In this document: one piece after another, positions 8,511 through 16,843 of the stretch | Position numbering within the stretch: the stretch's first letter is position 1 | Layout of the letters: every line of letters begins with the position of its first letter | Program-made: the position numbers and the translations under genes | The notes under the pieces: generated by a model | What the model was told of the DNA's origin: nothing | The model's input: only the letters and a program-made list of their open reading frames with translations | The model's database searches: none | NCBI GenBank assembly: GCA_963931615.1 | Contig: OZ007032.1 | Span: 310,001-374,000 of the forward strand | DNA: 64,000 nt | Source of the DNA: Coprenecus sp902388455 | GTDB lineage: Bacteria; Bacteroidota; Bacteroidia; Bacteroidales; UBA932 | Reading direction: 5' to 3'

Positions 8511-9395
8511 ATGAAACAGGTAGAAGGTAACGAAAAGAGAAGATACTGGGGCAGGACCCTGGTGGCATTTCTGGTAGTTCTCTGCGCCATGCCCCTGGGA
8601 CATGCGCTGATGATTCTCATGGAACATTTTCTTCCGGAGTCGGCCCTGCACGGCTGCGCTTTCGCTATGGGAGCCGTGGGACTGGGTATCGTGATAGCCG
8701 GAGTCTTCGTCAAGGGCGACACCAGGCAGACCATCCTCGGACTGGTCGGCGGCCTGCTCTTCTGGACCGGCTGGGTGGAGTTCCTGCTCCAGTACTATGC
8801 CGCCCGTTACGGAGTACAGCCCGAGATAGTGAACGGCGAGGTGGTCACCAAGCCCGAGTACCTGATCATGCCGGCCACCTTCGGCTTCTGGATGCTGATT
8901 ATGACCGTGTACATATTCAGCGTAAAGACAGGCTGCTACTTCATCACCTGGATACAGAAGCGCATCTTCGGCAAGCGCAAGGACGAGATTGTCACCCGTC
9001 CGCTGACCCGTCACACCTCCATCACCACATTCATGGAGCTGAACATGATGATGTGGGCCTGCTATCTGCTGCTGATGTTCTGCTACGATCCCCGTTTCCT
9101 GGGTGACCATCATCCAGTAACCCTGCTCATAGGCGCAGGCTGTCTGATAGGAGCCGTCTTCATGTTCATCAAGCAGCTCAGGATCTCCTCCTGGGGCGCC
9201 AACATCCGTATGGCCATAGCCACGGTAATTGTTTTCTGGACTCCGGTGGAGATCATGGGCCGCATAGACCTGTTCAACGAGATATGGGTGGCCCCTCTGG
9301 AGCACGTCACCGAGATGCTCATCATCCTCGCGGCCTTCATCATCCTGGCCGCCTGCCTCATCTACAGCGCCCTCCGCAAGAAAAAGCAGCAGTAG
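8511..9395 (+). CDS. Multi-pass inner-membrane protein, function unknown
   Basis: 294 aa with about seven or eight hydrophobic segments and short charged loops. The longest loops are a stretch near residues 95-115 and a basic one near 145-170 (KRIFGKRKDEIVTR). The C-terminus is a short KKKQQ tail, predicted cytoplasmic. No enzyme or transporter signature is recognised. Similar proteins with several histidines near helix ends exist in Bacteroidales, but their function is not known to me. The gene begins 19 nt after the endonuclease but returns to the GC-rich composition of the core genome, so it is probably not part of the restriction cassette. It converges on the OsmC gene. Confidence 0.7.
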   Translation: MKQVEGNEKRRYWGRTLVAFLVVLCAMPLGHALMILMEHFLPESALHGCAFAMGAVGLGIVIAGVFVKGDTRQTILGLVGGLLFWTGWVEFLLQYYAARYGVQPEIVNGEVVTKPEYLIMPATFGFWMLIMTVYIFSVKTGCYFITWIQKRIFGKRKDEIVTRPLTRHTSITTFMELNMMMWACYLLLMFCYDPRFLGDHHPVTLLIGAGCLIGAVFMFIKQLRISSWGANIRMAIATVIVFWTPVEIMGRIDLFNEIWVAPLEHVTEMLIILAAFIILAACLIYSALRKKKQQ

Positions 9396-9401
9396 ACAAT
9401 C

Positions 9402-9815
9402 CTACTCGTCGTAGTGGAAACGGATATCCTTTACGATATCGGGATGCAGGCTGTTGGATACGGGGCAGGTGCGGGCTGCCGACTCGATGAGCCTCTTGGC
9501 CTTGTCATCGTATTTCTGTCCTTTGGGGAAGGTGATGTCCACGACGATACGTGCCACGCGGCGGGGATTGGCAGCCATCTCCTTCTCGATCTCGACTGTA
9601 GTTCCGTCGATGTTGAAGCCGTAGGACTGAGCCGAAATGCCCATGATGGTCAGCATGCATGAGGCGAGGGAGGAGGCGAATATATCGGTGGGGGAGAAGT
9701 ATTCGCCCTTGCCGTGGTTGTCCAGGGGAGCGTCGGTGATAATCTTGTTGCCGGACTGCTCGTGAAGAATCTCGGTACGCAGGTTGCCGAGATAAGTGGT
9801 TCTCATCTTTGTCAT
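9402..9815 (-). CDS. OsmC/Ohr-family peroxide-related protein
   Basis: 137 aa, the usual size of OsmC-like proteins, cytoplasmic enzymes that reduce organic hydroperoxides with two reactive cysteines. The family pattern is present: PLDNHGKGEYFSPTDIFASSLASCML (split here as GKGEYFSPTD then SSLASCML) with the first Cys near 54, and the second in ARTCPVSNSLHPDI near 117. The gene lies 26 nt downstream of miaB on the same strand and is probably co-transcribed with it. Which peroxide is used, and whether it is OsmC or an YhfA-like relative, cannot be told. Confidence 0.88.
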   Translation of the reverse strand: MTKMRTTYLGNLRTEILHEQSGNKIITDAPLDNHGKGEYFSPTDIFASSLASCMLTIMGISAQSYGFNIDGTTVEIEKEMAANPRRVARIVVDITFPKGQKYDDKAKRLIESAARTCPVSNSLHPDIVKDIRFHYDE

Positions 9816-9841
9816 AACTTGTCTGTTTTAAATATTGTTTA

Positions 9842-11179
9842 TTATTCTACTATATTTCCAAGCAGGGTGGCCGAAGTGCAGCTCTCGACCCTTACGCTGA
9901 CATATTCTCCGGGGCGGTGTCCCAGGGCCGGGAAGACGCATACCTTGTTGGAGGACGTCCTTCCGAAGAGCGAGCCGCTGTCCCGTTTCGACGTACCCTC
10001 GATCAGCACCTCGTAAGTCTGTCCCACGCACTCGCGGTTGCGCTCCAGGGATATGGCGCTCTGCAGCTCGATGATCTCGTTGAGCCTGCGGGTCTTGACC
10101 TCGGGAGGAACGTCGTCGGGGAAATGCCTGGCGGCCTTGGTTCCGGGTCTCTGGGAGTACTGGAACATGAACGCGCTGTCGAAGCGTACCTTCTGCATCA
10201 GCTCCAGGGTGGCTCGGTGGTCCTCCTCCGTCTCGGAGCAGAAACCCGCGATAATGTCGGTGGTGACTGCCGCCTCGGGGACTATTTCCCGGATCTTCTC
10301 TATTCTCTCCAAATACCCTGCCACGGTGTACTTGCGGTTCATCTTCTCCAGCATCCTGTCACTTCCGGACTGGACAGGCAGGTGAATGTGCGTGCAGATA
10401 TTGGGATACATCGCCATGGAGTACAGGACTCCGTTGCTCATGTCCTTGGGATGTGATGTCGAGAACCTTACCCTCAGGTCAGGAGCGACAAGGGCCACCA
10501 GCTCGATGAGATGGGCGAAATTGACGGTCTCGGTCGGATTGTCCGGATTCTTCCAGAGGTAGGAATCGACATTCTGGCCCAGCAGGCTTACCTCCCGGTA
10601 GCCGGCGGCATACAGGCGCTCCGCCTCCCTTACGATGGACTGGGGGTCGCGGCTGCGCTCGCCTCCGCGGACGTAGGGGACAATGCAGTAGGTGCACATG
10701 TTGTTGCATCCCCTCATGATGGAGATGAAGGTGGTGACACCGCCGGCATCCGTGCGGACGGGGTCGATGTCAGCGTATGTCTCCTTCAACGAGAGGAGGG
10801 TATTGACCTGTTTCTCTCCCTCTTCTGCCAGGCAGCGGAGCATCCTCGGGAGGTCCCGGTAAGTATCGGGACCCGCCACCATGTCCACCGCCGGATGGGA
10901 GAGGAGCTCCTGCTTGAGCCTTTCCGCCATGCAGCCCAGCACTCCTACCGTGACCCTGCGGTGCTTCTTCTCCTGAAGGAACCGGTCGAGGCGGCCCCAG
11001 ACGCGCTGTTCGGCATTGTCCCTGATGGAACAGGTGTTGACCATTATAAGATCCGCTTCCTCAAGTCCCCTGCAGGGCGTGTAGCCTTCCTTCTCCAGGA
11101 TGGAGAGGACTATCTCGCTGTCGTAGACATTCATCTGACAGCCGTATGTCTCTATGAATATTCTTTTGTCATTTGCCAT
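9842..11179 (-). CDS. miaB: tRNA-2-methylthio-N6-dimethylallyladenosine synthase
   Basis: 445 aa. MiaB adds the methylthio group to i6A37 in tRNAs that read codons starting with U. The N-terminal UPF0004 domain begins with ETYGCQMN (Cys14), and two more cysteines expected for the auxiliary Fe-S cluster are present (VNTCSIRD, VLGCMAER). The radical SAM motif is RGCNNMCTYC near residue 155, followed by PYVRGGERSR. A TRAM RNA-binding domain closes the protein. miaA, which makes the substrate i6A37, is in this window at 52-53 kb but is not linked. The start ATG is only about 8 nt from the -7 box, so the transcript may be nearly leaderless. Confidence 0.96.
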   Translation of the reverse strand: MANDKRIFIETYGCQMNVYDSEIVLSILEKEGYTPCRGLEEADLIMVNTCSIRDNAEQRVWGRLDRFLQEKKHRRVTVGVLGCMAERLKQELLSHPAVDMVAGPDTYRDLPRMLRCLAEEGEKQVNTLLSLKETYADIDPVRTDAGGVTTFISIMRGCNNMCTYCIVPYVRGGERSRDPQSIVREAERLYAAGYREVSLLGQNVDSYLWKNPDNPTETVNFAHLIELVALVAPDLRVRFSTSHPKDMSNGVLYSMAMYPNICTHIHLPVQSGSDRMLEKMNRKYTVAGYLERIEKIREIVPEAAVTTDIIAGFCSETEEDHRATLELMQKVRFDSAFMFQYSQRPGTKAARHFPDDVPPEVKTRRLNEIIELQSAISLERNRECVGQTYEVLIEGTSKRDSGSLFGRTSSNKVCVFPALGHRPGEYVSVRVESCTSATLLGNIVE

Positions 11180-11186
11180 TGCACCG

Positions 11187-11210
11187 CAAAGATAACTTTT
11201 TATATCTTTG
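11187..11210. promoter_or_regulatory. Divergent -7 boxes of miaB and the LEA14-like lipoprotein gene
   Basis: TATCTTTG on the minus strand (11187-11194) serves miaB, and TATCTTTG on the plus strand (11203-11210) serves the lipoprotein gene. The two boxes are 8 nt apart in a 53-nt divergent gap, so RNA polymerase binding at one should compete with the other. Possible -33 TTG elements lie about 21-22 nt upstream of each, slightly longer than the usual spacing. Confidence 0.55.
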
Positions 11211-11232
11211 CCGGAACAAACCGTTGAGAATT

Positions 11233-11697
11233 ATGAGAAGAATTGTGCTTTTACTTTCCACCCTGCTTTTACTGACCGGTTGTGCGGAATACCGTCAGAT
11301 AAGTGTGGATAATGTGACAGTCGGGAGTTTTCGTTTTAACGGTACTTCCTCAGCGACCATCGTTCTGAAAGCTTTGATTGATAATCCTACCGGACATACC
11401 ATTACTCTTGAGACTCTGGACGCCGTGCTGTTGCGGGAAGGAAAGGATTTTGTAAAATTCTCACTGGACGGGGCTCCGGCTGCCGCACCCCGCAGCAAGG
11501 ATACAGTTGATATTCCCATAAAGGCCTCTGTGCTGGATCCCATATCGATAATAACAGCCGGTCTGGATTTCAAAAGCTGGAATATGGAGGACTTTGTAGT
11601 TGACGGTAAGGTAGTCGTCCGTTCGGACGGAGGTTTCAGAAAGACTCTGAATATGAAGAAGACACCATTGGAGGATATTGTAAACGGTTTAAAATAA
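11233..11697 (+). CDS. LEA14-like (LEA type 2 family) lipoprotein
   Basis: 154 aa from the ATG at 11233, which opens a lipoprotein signal peptide (MRRIVLLLSTLLLLTGC); the cysteine at about 17 would be lipidated. The mature part is an all-beta domain with the pattern FRFNGTSSATIVLKALIDNPT and a later TVDIPIKASV, as in LEA14-type proteins, which often occur as periplasm-facing lipoproteins in Bacteroidetes. Biochemical role is unknown. It is followed after 6 nt by a SPOR-like protein gene, forming a two-gene envelope operon from the divergent promoter with miaB. Confidence 0.72.
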   Translation: MRRIVLLLSTLLLLTGCAEYRQISVDNVTVGSFRFNGTSSATIVLKALIDNPTGHTITLETLDAVLLREGKDFVKFSLDGAPAAAPRSKDTVDIPIKASVLDPISIITAGLDFKSWNMEDFVVDGKVVVRSDGGFRKTLNMKKTPLEDIVNGLK

Positions 11698-11703
11698 GGT
11701 AAT

Positions 11704-12168
11704 ATGAAGCGAGTTTGCCTGATATTGGCGGTTATTGCAGTCTCATTTTTCACAGCTGACGCGCAGTCTGCGGATACTTTGTCTGCGGTAGATACTGTGG
11801 AGATGGTTCATTATATGGATTATGACACTCTGATGATTTCTCTGGAAGGCCGGATACGGCAGACTGATTCTCTGGCCAAGGCCATGTCTTGTCAGGTAGA
11901 AAAAAACAAAGGAAGGAGAGCGCAGGGATACAGAGTCCGGATTTATTTTGACAATAGTCAGAATGCAAGGACTATCTCTGAGCAGATTGTAGATACATTC
12001 AAAGTGCATTATCCCGGGGTGCCGGTGTTCAGGATATATGACAATCCATATTTCAAGGTTACGGTCGGAGAATTCCGCTCCAAGTCTGACGCGATGCGTT
12101 TTCTGGAGGCTATCAGGCGGGAATATCCCACTGTATTTCTTGTCAAAGAATCTTTCTCCACCATTTAG
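11704..12168 (+). CDS. Exported SPOR-like domain protein
   Basis: 154 aa with a signal peptide (first about 21 residues, ending FFTADAQ). The C-terminal half, from YRVRIYFDNSQNAR to the end, matches the alternating strand-helix pattern of SPOR domains, with a conserved YFKVTVGEFRSKSDAMRFL section. SPOR domains bind denuded glycan in septal peptidoglycan, so a role at division sites or in cell-wall processing is plausible but inferred. The gene is 6 nt after the LEA14-like lipoprotein gene and its 3' end overlaps the convergent GNAT-type gene by 26 nt. Confidence 0.75.
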   Translation: MKRVCLILAVIAVSFFTADAQSADTLSAVDTVEMVHYMDYDTLMISLEGRIRQTDSLAKAMSCQVEKNKGRRAQGYRVRIYFDNSQNARTISEQIVDTFKVHYPGVPVFRIYDNPYFKVTVGEFRSKSDAMRFLEAIRREYPTVFLVKESFSTI

Positions 12169-13111
12169 GTCTGAATCTAGCCGCTACAGTATGCAGGGCC
12201 TCCTGCATGGGGATGAGGTGTCTCTCTTTTTTCTCTGGATAGATGTCTTCCATCTTTACTAGTATTCCTGTCTCCTCTACATTTCCGAAACCGGGGTTGA
12301 CTGCGGTTCCGAACACTTTCATAGAGGGTGAGAGGTTCATATAGGAATTGATCAGAGGCGGGATGAACTCTCCGTTGAGTTTTATCTCTTTCTGCAGTAC
12401 TTTGTAAGCGTCATGATAGTCCAGGTCCTTGAAGAGTTCCTGATAGTATTTGTTGCCGCTGTCGTAGTCTATGGGCTTGACTGGAGTGACCAGTCCTTCC
12501 GGATCTCCGAAATACTTGTGCAGGAAGTTGAGCAGAGTGTTGCGGGCCCGGAGGTTGTAGGAGGTGTACATGGTAACCTTTCCGAAGAAATACTTATAAT
12601 GAGAGTATTTCAGCATCAAGGCGCCGAGACCGTCCCAGAGATTGTCCAAAGCGTAGATTCCTTTGCGCTTGAGGTTGATGTTCTGGTAGTTGGGCTGGAT
12701 GAATGAGCGCCCGAGCTCGATGGTGAAAGGCAGATAGTCGTGTACGAATCCTTCTGAGAAATTGAAAATCTCGTTTGTCGCCATTTTCTCTGGCGGGATG
12801 CCTCCGCACAGTATATAGCGGTAACCTCCCAGAATCTCTTTGTCGTGAGGGTCCCAGACTATGAGCTGGCGGTAGAAATCCACCGGATCGGTATCGAACT
12901 GGTCGATGTCGCAGTCCTTGCCCGAGCCGCCTCCGGCAAGGCGGAACGATATCTCACGCAGGCGGCCTATCTCCTGCATGATATTCGGAGAGTCCTTGTA
13001 AGTGACCTCATAAAGTTCATTGTCGCCTTTGCGGGTTGTCCGTATGTACTTGGCCGCAGTCAGCTCACGGCGTATGAGTTTGCGGTCAACGGGCTTAATT
13101 ACGGGTTGCAT
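12143..13111 (-). CDS. GNAT-fold N-acyltransferase, likely amino-acid lipid synthesis (OlsB/GlsB-like)
   Basis: 322 aa. The family comprises OlsB-like acyl-ACP-dependent N-acyltransferases often annotated as hemolysins. Recognisable parts are the N-terminal VTYKDSPNIMQEIGRLREISFR, then ILGGYRYILCGG and the ELGRSFIQPNYQ segment with the acyl-donor site. In Bacteroides thetaiotaomicron a related enzyme, GlsB, acylates glycine and works with the neighbouring acyltransferase GlsA to make glycine lipids. Here the same two types of gene are adjacent and overlap by 17 nt, with the PlsC-like gene upstream. The link to glycine lipids rests on this pairing; ornithine or other head groups are possible. 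It converges on the SPOR gene. Confidence 0.75.
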   Translation of the reverse strand: MQPVIKPVDRKLIRRELTAAKYIRTTRKGDNELYEVTYKDSPNIMQEIGRLREISFRLAGGGSGKDCDIDQFDTDPVDFYRQLIVWDPHDKEILGGYRYILCGGIPPEKMATNEIFNFSEGFVHDYLPFTIELGRSFIQPNYQNINLKRKGIYALDNLWDGLGALMLKYSHYKYFFGKVTMYTSYNLRARNTLLNFLHKYFGDPEGLVTPVKPIDYDSGNKYYQELFKDLDYHDAYKVLQKEIKLNGEFIPPLINSYMNLSPSMKVFGTAVNPGFGNVEETGILVKMEDIYPEKKERHLIPMQEALHTVAARFRPKWWRKIL

Positions 13112-13925
13112 AACTTTTCTGTCTAATTATGTCGCACCACTCTTTGTGGCTGTGCTCGTCAGTGAGGGAGGTGTATGGGATCGGTTCCCCGATGAAAAGG
13201 TCGAAGGAGGCTCCTTTCTTTCGGAACATTTCGTCCGGAAGCAGAAATGTTTCGATGTTGAATTTAATGCCCAGGCGCTTGCGTAGATTGGCCAGGCGGT
13301 AGAAACGCATGGTATTCTCTCCTGAGAAAAACATCGGGACGATGTCCCTTCGGCTGTCTATAGCTTTGGTGACGAAGGTCTTTTTCCATTCGAGGTCGCT
13401 CACTTGGCCCTTTATCAGTCTGGAGCATAGTCCTGCGGGGAAATACAGCACCTGTGAGTCTGACCCGAATGTCTGTTGGAAGAGAACAGTGTTGTCGTGC
13501 CGCATCCTGCCGTACTTGTTGACCGGTACGAATACGGGGGCAAGGGGCTTGATATACATAAGCAGGTCATTGACAATAAAGCGGACATCTCCAAAGTGGC
13601 TGCCTATGTATGAGATGAGTATCATGCCGTCCAGTCCGCCCAGGGGATGGTTCGACACGAAGATATACCTTCCGTGAGGTTCAGGACGTGTATTTCCGGT
13701 GTAGTGTACTCTATAAGTTACATTCAGGTCCTGCAGGATATGGGTTGCAAAGTCTACTCCGGTGCGTTCCCTGTTGTCGTACAGCAGCCGGTTTATCTCG
13801 TCCTGATGAATGATTTTCTTGATGTATTCTATGACAAAACGCGGTATCCGGTCCGCAAGCCTTTCACTTTTCCCGCGGATTACTTTTTCTACGTCAACGG
13901 ATAGGATGTCGTTTTCTGGGCCCAT
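13095..13925 (-). CDS. PlsC-like O-acyltransferase, paired with the N-acyltransferase (GlsA-like)
   Basis: 276 aa from the ATG at 13925 (MGPENDIL). An in-frame ATG at 13946 overlaps the promoter box and so is unlikely to be used. The acyltransferase core is visible as FVSNHPLGGLDGM, where five residues separate His and Asp instead of the four of the canonical HX4D; VPVNKYGRM and YFPAGLCSR supply the later motifs. Such proteins transfer an acyl chain to a hydroxyl at the cytoplasmic membrane. Overlap with the downstream N-acyltransferase suggests joint synthesis of a two-chain amino lipid. Divergent from rpoN. Confidence 0.75.
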   Translation of the reverse strand: MGPENDILSVDVEKVIRGKSERLADRIPRFVIEYIKKIIHQDEINRLLYDNRERTGVDFATHILQDLNVTYRVHYTGNTRPEPHGRYIFVSNHPLGGLDGMILISYIGSHFGDVRFIVNDLLMYIKPLAPVFVPVNKYGRMRHDNTVLFQQTFGSDSQVLYFPAGLCSRLIKGQVSDLEWKKTFVTKAIDSRRDIVPMFFSGENTMRFYRLANLRKRLGIKFNIETFLLPDEMFRKKGASFDLFIGEPIPYTSLTDEHSHKEWCDIIRQKSYATRN

Positions 13926-13943
13926 ATAGGAGGTATCAAAGTA

Positions 13944-13972
13944 CAAATATAGAATATTTATTGCTATCTTTG
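13944..13972. promoter_or_regulatory. Divergent -7 boxes for the acyltransferase pair and rpoN
   Basis: TATATTTG on the minus strand (13944-13951) faces the acyltransferase genes, and TATCTTTG on the plus strand (13965-13972) faces rpoN. The expected rpoN transcription start is only a few bases before its ATG at 13982, suggesting a leaderless or very short-leader mRNA. No firm -33 elements are seen. Confidence 0.5.
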
Positions 13973-13981
13973 AAGTCAGTT

Positions 13982-15394
13982 ATGTTAAAACAAGGATTAC
14001 AACAGAAATTACAGCAGGGACTGTCTCCTCTCCAGATTCAGACTATCAAGCTGTTGGAGCTTCCTACCCTGGAACTGGAACAGCGGATAAAGAAGGAACT
14101 GGAGGAAAATCCTGTCCTGGACGAGGCTTCCTCTACGGAAGAGACCGAGGATGGAGAGCCGAAGAATGTGTCCTTGAGCGACTATAGCAGTCAGGATGAT
14201 TCAACCCCCTCTTATCGTCTTTATATCAACAATCAGGGTAAGGACCTGAAACCTCAGTACAATACATTTTCTGTCAAGGAGAGTTTTCATCAGAATCTGG
14301 AGATGCAGCTTGGTTACAGCGGGCTGAAAGGAGAGGACAGGACGATAGCATCATTCATCATCGGCAGTATCGATGACGATGGATATCTGCGTCGTGACAT
14401 ACTGTCGCTTACGGATGATATTGCATTCAGACTCAATATTGAGACTACCCCGGAGCATGTGGAGAAGATACTGAAAGTCATTCAGGAGTTCGAACCTGTA
14501 GGGGTGGGAGCCAGAGATCTGAGAGAATGCCTGTTGCTACAGCTCCGGGCTAAGGAAAATACTCCTCAGAGGGAGAGGGCGGAAGAAATTCTTGAAAATT
14601 ATTTTGAGGAGTTTTCCCGCAAGCACTACGACAAGATAATGGCAAAGACCGGTATGGACAAGGACGAACTGAAGGATGCCGTGGATGAAATCGTGCGGCT
14701 CAATCCCCGTCCCGGTGGTCAGATAGACGACTCTTACGTAGAGCAGGCCCAGCAAATAGTCCCGGACTTTATTCTGGACAATAAGGATGGGGAACTGATT
14801 CTCTCCATGCCCAAGTTCTCAGTTCCCGAACTTAGGGTCAATAAGCGGTATGCCGATCTGTTGATGAATTCTGCGACATCTTCCGGCAAAAGAGGGAAGG
14901 AGGCAGTGGCCTTCGTCAAGCAGAAGCTGGACTCGGCCAAGTGGTTCGTAGAGGCGATCAAGCAGAGACAGAATACTCTTCAGAATACGATGAAGGCGAT
15001 TCTGGATTTTCAGCACGATTTCTTTATGGACGGAGATGAGGCCAAACTCAAGCCAATGGTGCTCAAGAATATAGCAGAGAAGACAGGCTTGGATATATCG
15101 ACTATATCCCGTGTTGTCAACTGCAAGTATATTCAGACCAATTTCGGAGTATATCCTCTTAAGTATTTCTTCTCGGAAGGGATGAAGACTGAGAGCGGAG
15201 ACGAGGTGTCTACCCGTGAGATAAAGAAAGTACTGTCTGAGAGTATTGAGAGTGAGGATAAGAAAAAGCCCCTCACCGACGAGGAGCTGGTGGGCGTCCT
15301 CTCACAGAAGGGCTATAAAGTAGCGCGGCGTACAGTTGCCAAGTATCGTGAGCAACTCAATATTCCTATAGCCAGGATGCGTAAGGAAATATAG
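13982..15394 (+). CDS. rpoN: RNA polymerase sigma-54 factor
   Basis: 470 aa from the ATG at 13982 (MLKQGLQQKLQQ); an upstream TTG frame extension is inside the promoter. Region I is glutamine- and leucine-rich (LQQKLQQGLSPLQIQTIKLLELP) as in sigma-54, region III has the core-binding part, and the C-terminus carries the RpoN box (ARRTVAKYREQ near residue 448) that reads the -24 element. Sigma-54 needs AAA+ activators; none is encoded in this window. The gene converges on upp, four bases apart. Confidence 0.96.
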   Translation: MLKQGLQQKLQQGLSPLQIQTIKLLELPTLELEQRIKKELEENPVLDEASSTEETEDGEPKNVSLSDYSSQDDSTPSYRLYINNQGKDLKPQYNTFSVKESFHQNLEMQLGYSGLKGEDRTIASFIIGSIDDDGYLRRDILSLTDDIAFRLNIETTPEHVEKILKVIQEFEPVGVGARDLRECLLLQLRAKENTPQRERAEEILENYFEEFSRKHYDKIMAKTGMDKDELKDAVDEIVRLNPRPGGQIDDSYVEQAQQIVPDFILDNKDGELILSMPKFSVPELRVNKRYADLLMNSATSSGKRGKEAVAFVKQKLDSAKWFVEAIKQRQNTLQNTMKAILDFQHDFFMDGDEAKLKPMVLKNIAEKTGLDISTISRVVNCKYIQTNFGVYPLKYFFSEGMKTESGDEVSTREIKKVLSESIESEDKKKPLTDEELVGVLSQKGYKVARRTVAKYREQLNIPIARMRKEI

Positions 15395-15397
15395 GCT

Positions 15398-16051
15398 TTA
15401 AAGTTTGTCTCCGAATGCCAGGTCTCCCGCATCGCCCAGGCCTGGTACGATGTAGGATTTGTTGGTGAGTTCCTCGTCGATGGCTCCGGTCCATAGGGTT
15501 ACGGTCTTATGGGACAGATTCTTGGACAGATATTCTACTCCATATGAACTGGCTATCGGGCATACGATGTGTGTGTGGACCGGATTTCCGTCCTCAAGCA
15601 GTTTCTTGTATGCCAGTACGACGGAGGCTCCTGTTGCCAGCATGGTATCCGCCAGAATCAGGATTTTGCCGTCGACGGAAGGGGATGTTACATATTCGAG
15701 ATTGATGTCGAACTTGTTGTCCTTTCCGTATTTACGATAAGCTGCTATGAAAGCGTTCTGTGCACCGTCGAAGTAGTTGAGGAGACCGTTGTGCAGGGGC
15801 AGCCCGGCTCTCAGTATGGTTGCCAGGACGATTTCGTCCTCCGGAAGACTACATGTGGATATGCCTAGCGGGGTAGTTATCTCGACAGGTCTGTAACGCA
15901 AGGTTTTGCTTATCTCGTAAGCGAATATTTCCCCTATGCGCTCCAGATTCCTGCGGAATCTCATGTGGTTTTTCTGAATGTTCTTGTCGCGGATTTCAGC
16001 GATGAACTGGTTTAGGACGGAATTGCCGTCACTGAGGTTATGTATGGTCAT
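15398..16051 (-). CDS. upp: Uracil phosphoribosyltransferase
   Basis: 217 aa from the ATG at 16051 (MTIHNLSDG); the frame runs on to 16105 but passes through the promoter box. It salvages uracil to UMP using PRPP. The PRPP loop is ILADTMLATGAS near residue 130, and the uracil-binding C-terminal part ends with IVPGLGDAGDLAFGDKL (18 residues), as in the family. It works alongside the de novo genes pyrBI at 55.6-56.9 kb. The radC stop lies 40 nt upstream on the same strand. Confidence 0.95.
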   Translation of the reverse strand: MTIHNLSDGNSVLNQFIAEIRDKNIQKNHMRFRRNLERIGEIFAYEISKTLRYRPVEITTPLGISTCSLPEDEIVLATILRAGLPLHNGLLNYFDGAQNAFIAAYRKYGKDNKFDINLEYVTSPSVDGKILILADTMLATGASVVLAYKKLLEDGNPVHTHIVCPIASSYGVEYLSKNLSHKTVTLWTGAIDEELTNKSYIVPGLGDAGDLAFGDKL

Positions 16052-16064
16052 AAGCAATTTTTTA

Positions 16065-16072
16065 CAAATATA
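16065..16072 (-). promoter_or_regulatory. Predicted -7 box of the upp promoter
   Basis: TATATTTG on the minus strand lies 14 nt before the upp ATG and within the radC-upp gap, matching TAnnTTTG. It also decides the upp start, because the longer frame would begin upstream of the promoter. Confidence 0.5.
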
Positions 16073-16091
16073 ATCCAAATATTTCAAGATG

Positions 16092-16766
16092 CTACAGCCC
16101 TTCATCGTTAAAACTGTAGTATCGGTTTCCTGCGATTATGACATGGTCCAGGAGTGCTATGTCCAGCAGGCCTGCTGCATCACGGAGAACTCTGGTCTGC
16201 CGGCGGTCCAGTTCACTGGGACAGGGGTTCCCGGAGGGGTGGTTGTGGACCAGGATTATTGCACTTGCCAGCTTGTCCACAGCCTTGCGGATAATCAGTC
16301 TTGGATCCAGGACTGCACCGCTGACTCCGCCTACACTTACTTTCTCTTTGGAGATGATCTTGTTGGCTTTGTTGAGGAAGATCACCCAGCATTCCTCATG
16401 CTCCAGATTGCGCAGCAGGGGTGAGAAAATCTTGCTGACGGAGCTGGAAGCTGTGATGCGCATCTTCGGCTCGGGATTCTCGCTCTGAAGTCTTACGGCA
16501 AGTTCGAAGGTGGCCATAAGACGTGAGGCTTTGGCCTCGCCTATGCCTGGTATGGAGCACAGTTTCTCCTTTGAAAATCCGGTAAGCACATTTAGTGAGT
16601 TTCCGGCTTTGGCCAGTATGTCCCTTGCTACGTCAATCGCGCTCTTGTCTCTGGTGCCGGAGTTTATGAGTATGGCAAGCAATTCGGAATCGCTCAGTGA
16701 GGCCGCGCCCGACACACTCATCTTTTCCCGCGGCCTGTCATCCATTTTCCAGTCATTGATGCTCAT
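16092..16766 (-). CDS. radC: RadC-family JAB/JAMM-domain protein
   Basis: 224 aa, usual length. The N-terminal half has helix-hairpin-helix character (LCSIPGIGEAKASRLMA near residue 68), and the C-terminal half is a JAMM metallopeptidase-like fold with the metal motif VHNHPSGNPCPSELD near residue 171. The old link of radC to DNA repair is disputed and the cellular role is uncertain. It lies between upp and the rpsT terminator on the same strand and probably starts its own transcript. Confidence 0.93.
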   Translation of the reverse strand: MSINDWKMDDRPREKMSVSGAASLSDSELLAILINSGTRDKSAIDVARDILAKAGNSLNVLTGFSKEKLCSIPGIGEAKASRLMATFELAVRLQSENPEPKMRITASSSVSKIFSPLLRNLEHEECWVIFLNKANKIISKEKVSVGGVSGAVLDPRLIIRKAVDKLASAIILVHNHPSGNPCPSELDRRQTRVLRDAAGLLDIALLDHVIIAGNRYYSFNDEGL

Positions 16767-16776
16767 AATGCAGATA

Positions 16777-16813
16777 TAAAAAAAAACTTCCCGCCTAAGT
16801 TCGGGAAGTTTTT
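16777..16813 (-). terminator. Rho-independent terminator of rpsT
   Basis: A 9-bp stem AACTTCCCG/CGGGAAGTT with an 8-nt loop (16785-16810) is followed on the minus strand by a run of T complementary to A 16778-16786. It lies 34 nt after the rpsT stop. T residues on the plus side would also allow use in the other direction. Confidence 0.85.
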
Positions 16814-16843
16814 CCGATATCTGTGTACAGAAACGTAAAAAGA

